A stretch of 64,000 nucleotides of DNA, from NCBI GenBank assembly GCA_013373205.1, contig JABXIG010000003.1, positions 372,001 to 436,000 on the forward strand, given 5' to 3'. A model generated the notes under the pieces. It searched no databases. It was not told the origin of the DNA and saw nothing but the letters and a program-made list of their open reading frames with translations. This document shows, one piece after another, positions 62,872 to 64,000 of this stretch. The translations under genes were made by a program, and so were the position numbers. The stretch's first letter is position 1, and each line of letters begins with the position of its first letter. This DNA is from Methylocystaceae bacterium. GTDB lineage: Bacteria; Pseudomonadota; Alphaproteobacteria; Rhodospirillales; Terasakiellaceae.

Positions 62872-64000
62872 ATGATGGAACAGGCCCGGAAAATGACCTT
62901 CGATAAGCAAGCCCTTGGCGAAATCTGGAAGATTATCCTGCGTCGTTTTGGCGAAGACCAGTGCATGCGCATTGCCGCTTCGCTTAGTTATACGTCGTTA
63001 CTCTCCCTCGTTCCCTTGATGGCGATCAGCTTTGCTATTTTCGCAGCTTTCCCGGCTTTTGATGGGGTGCAAAAAGAATTGCAGACCTATGTGTTCCAGA
63101 ACTTTGTGCCTGCTGCAGGCGATGCAGTGGCGCAATATCTCGATAAATTCATGGCGAAAACGGGCGGCATGACCACGCTGGGCATCGTCGGTCTGGGCGT
63201 GACGGCGATTATGTTATTAGCCACCATTGAAGATGCGTTAAACCGAATCTTTCGCGTGCGCGTCAAACGCCATTTTGTCTCTCGCCTGTTGATGTTTTGG
63301 GCGCTTTTGACTTTGGGTCCGCTTTTGATGGGGGTGAGCCTGTCGCTATCAACGTATTTTTACGCCTTGTCCAACTGGGTTGGTGTCGATCAGGTGGGCG
63401 GTCAACATATTTCATCTTTTGTCGGGGTTGTACTGCCGAACATTATGGTGATGGCGGGACTGACTTTTTTTTATATCTTTGTGCCCAACCGCACGATTTC
63501 CTGGAAAAATGGAGTCATCGGCGGGGTGACAGCTGGGGTTTTATTCGCTGTTTTAAAACAGCTCTTTGGGCTTTATATCTCAAACTTCCCGTCCTATCAG
63601 GCGCTTTATGGCGTGCTGGCGGCGATTCCGATCTTTTTGATCTGGATGTATCTAACATGGGCGGTGGTGCTGATGGGGGCCTTGCTCACGTCTTGCCTGG
63701 AAGACTGGGGCCGTCATGAAGGGGACAAAAAGAAAGATGTCACCCCGGCCGAACGCATGATGGGGGCCTTGGAAGCCTTGCGTCTTTTAAAAGCCCAGCA
63801 TGTGGTTGGCGGGGCCTTGCCGGATAAAGCCATTACACAGGAAATTGGTGCCCATGTCGCCGTAGATGTGATGAAAATCCTGCATGAAGCCGGGATTGTT
63901 GCGGTGGCCGAGGAAGATAAATGGGTTTTGGCACGTGATTTACACGCAACCGAACTGGCCGAGCTTCACAAAATCCTCGGCCTGGATTTGACAGAAGCGA
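62872..64000 (+). CDS. YihY/BrkB-family inner-membrane protein (3' end outside window)
   Basis: The frame stays open to the window end, at least 376 residues. EIWKIILRRFGEDQCMRIAASLSYTSLLSLVPLMAI is the family's N-terminus (key parts FGEDQC and AASLSYTSLLSLVP), with about six helices to residue 275, including TTLGIVGLGVTAIMLLATIEDALNRIF and YGVLAAIPIFLIWMYLTW. A cytoplasmic C-terminal domain (PAERMMGALEALRLLKAQ onward) looks like a winged helix. Family members were once called ribonuclease BN; that is not supported. The role is unclear. Starts are ATG at 62872 or 62875 with a weak ribosome-binding site. Confidence 0.88.
   Translation, partial: MMEQARKMTFDKQALGEIWKIILRRFGEDQCMRIAASLSYTSLLSLVPLMAISFAIFAAFPAFDGVQKELQTYVFQNFVPAAGDAVAQYLDKFMAKTGGMTTLGIVGLGVTAIMLLATIEDALNRIFRVRVKRHFVSRLLMFWALLTLGPLLMGVSLSLSTYFYALSNWVGVDQVGGQHISSFVGVVLPNIMVMAGLTFFYIFVPNRTISWKNGVIGGVTAGVLFAVLKQLFGLYISNFPSYQALYGVLAAIPIFLIWMYLTWAVVLMGALLTSCLEDWGRHEGDKKKDVTPAERMMGALEALRLLKAQHVVGGALPDKAITQEIGAHVAVDVMKILHEAGIVAVAEEDKWVLARDLHATELAELHKILGLDLTEA

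Noticed and set aside
1-64000. tRNA, rRNA, CRISPR arrays, prophage or IS elements
   Set aside because: I looked for clustered direct repeats, transposase or integrase proteins and recognisable tRNA arms and found none; short tRNA genes could still be missed by eye.

Overview
The window looks like a chromosomal segment of a Gram-negative alphaproteobacterium of moderate GC content. The best guess is a marine or aquatic Rhodospirillales-type lineage such as a Terasakiella or Thalassospira relative. The evidence is synteny: pepA-holC, purMN with DUF2066/CDP-alcohol transferase/AI-2E permease/hda, lptF-lptG-surA-pdxA-rsmA, xseB-ispA-dxs-tlyA, a DUF2849-cysI-DUF934 sulfite reductase operon, FixJ- and SqrR/BigR-type regulators, and EipB (DUF1849). 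I see no rRNA, tRNA, CRISPR array, prophage or insertion sequence. Coding density is high and nearly everything is core chromosome; the OLD-type nuclease at 9174-10949 is the clearest accessory insert. Species assignment is inference.

Layout. 1-9.1 kb: tail of pepA, holC, a STAS/metal-receptor pair, uracil salvage (upp with a convergent uraA permease), a DUF3047 periplasmic protein, an orphan histidine kinase, an ABC-F ATPase and ndk. 9.2-10.9 kb: solitary OLD nuclease. 11.1-17 kb: purM-purN, a 60-residue protein, then DUF2066, CDP-alcohol phosphatidyltransferase, AI-2E permease and hda, facing a small lipoprotein. 17-22.4 kb: aspS, a FixJ-like regulator and the sulfite reductase operon. 22.5-30.1 kb: an envelope-associated group of a proline-rich secreted protein, a secreted subtilisin and, divergently, a 1407-residue membrane-anchored protein built of about forty 25-residue helical repeats. 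30.2-32.7 kb: TrpD2-like protein, cobA and cbiX, which supply siroheme chemistry to the sulfite reductase. 33-38.4 kb: lptF-lptG-surA-pdxA-rsmA without lptD. 38.5-50 kb: deaminase, acyl-CoA dehydrogenase, a C-terminal J-domain protein, hemN, a solute-binding protein, two cyclophilins, a diguanylate cyclase, eipB, dinB and a ROK kinase. 50.2-53.7 kb: an unknown helical protein, MBL hydrolase, methyltransferase, and a SqrR/BigR-like sensor divergent from a TusA-like sulfur carrier. 53.9-58.8 kb: HDAC-family deacetylase and the xseB-ispA-dxs-tlyA isoprenoid operon. 58.8-64 kb: a Gate-domain membrane protein preceded by a probable small RNA or attenuator, a CMD-family protein, fabI-aroC and the start of a YihY-type membrane protein.

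Functional links. Sulfur runs through the window: CysI needs siroheme, CobA and CbiX make part of it, and a cysteine-pair repressor sits beside TusA. Envelope biogenesis is the second theme (LptFG, SurA, EipB, a periplasmic cyclophilin, the proline-rich protein, the subtilisin and the repeat protein). The most novel candidates are the 25-residue-repeat protein, the putative regulated small RNA or attenuator at 59791-59918, the C-terminal J-domain protein, and the secreted protein with three repeated amphipathic segments.
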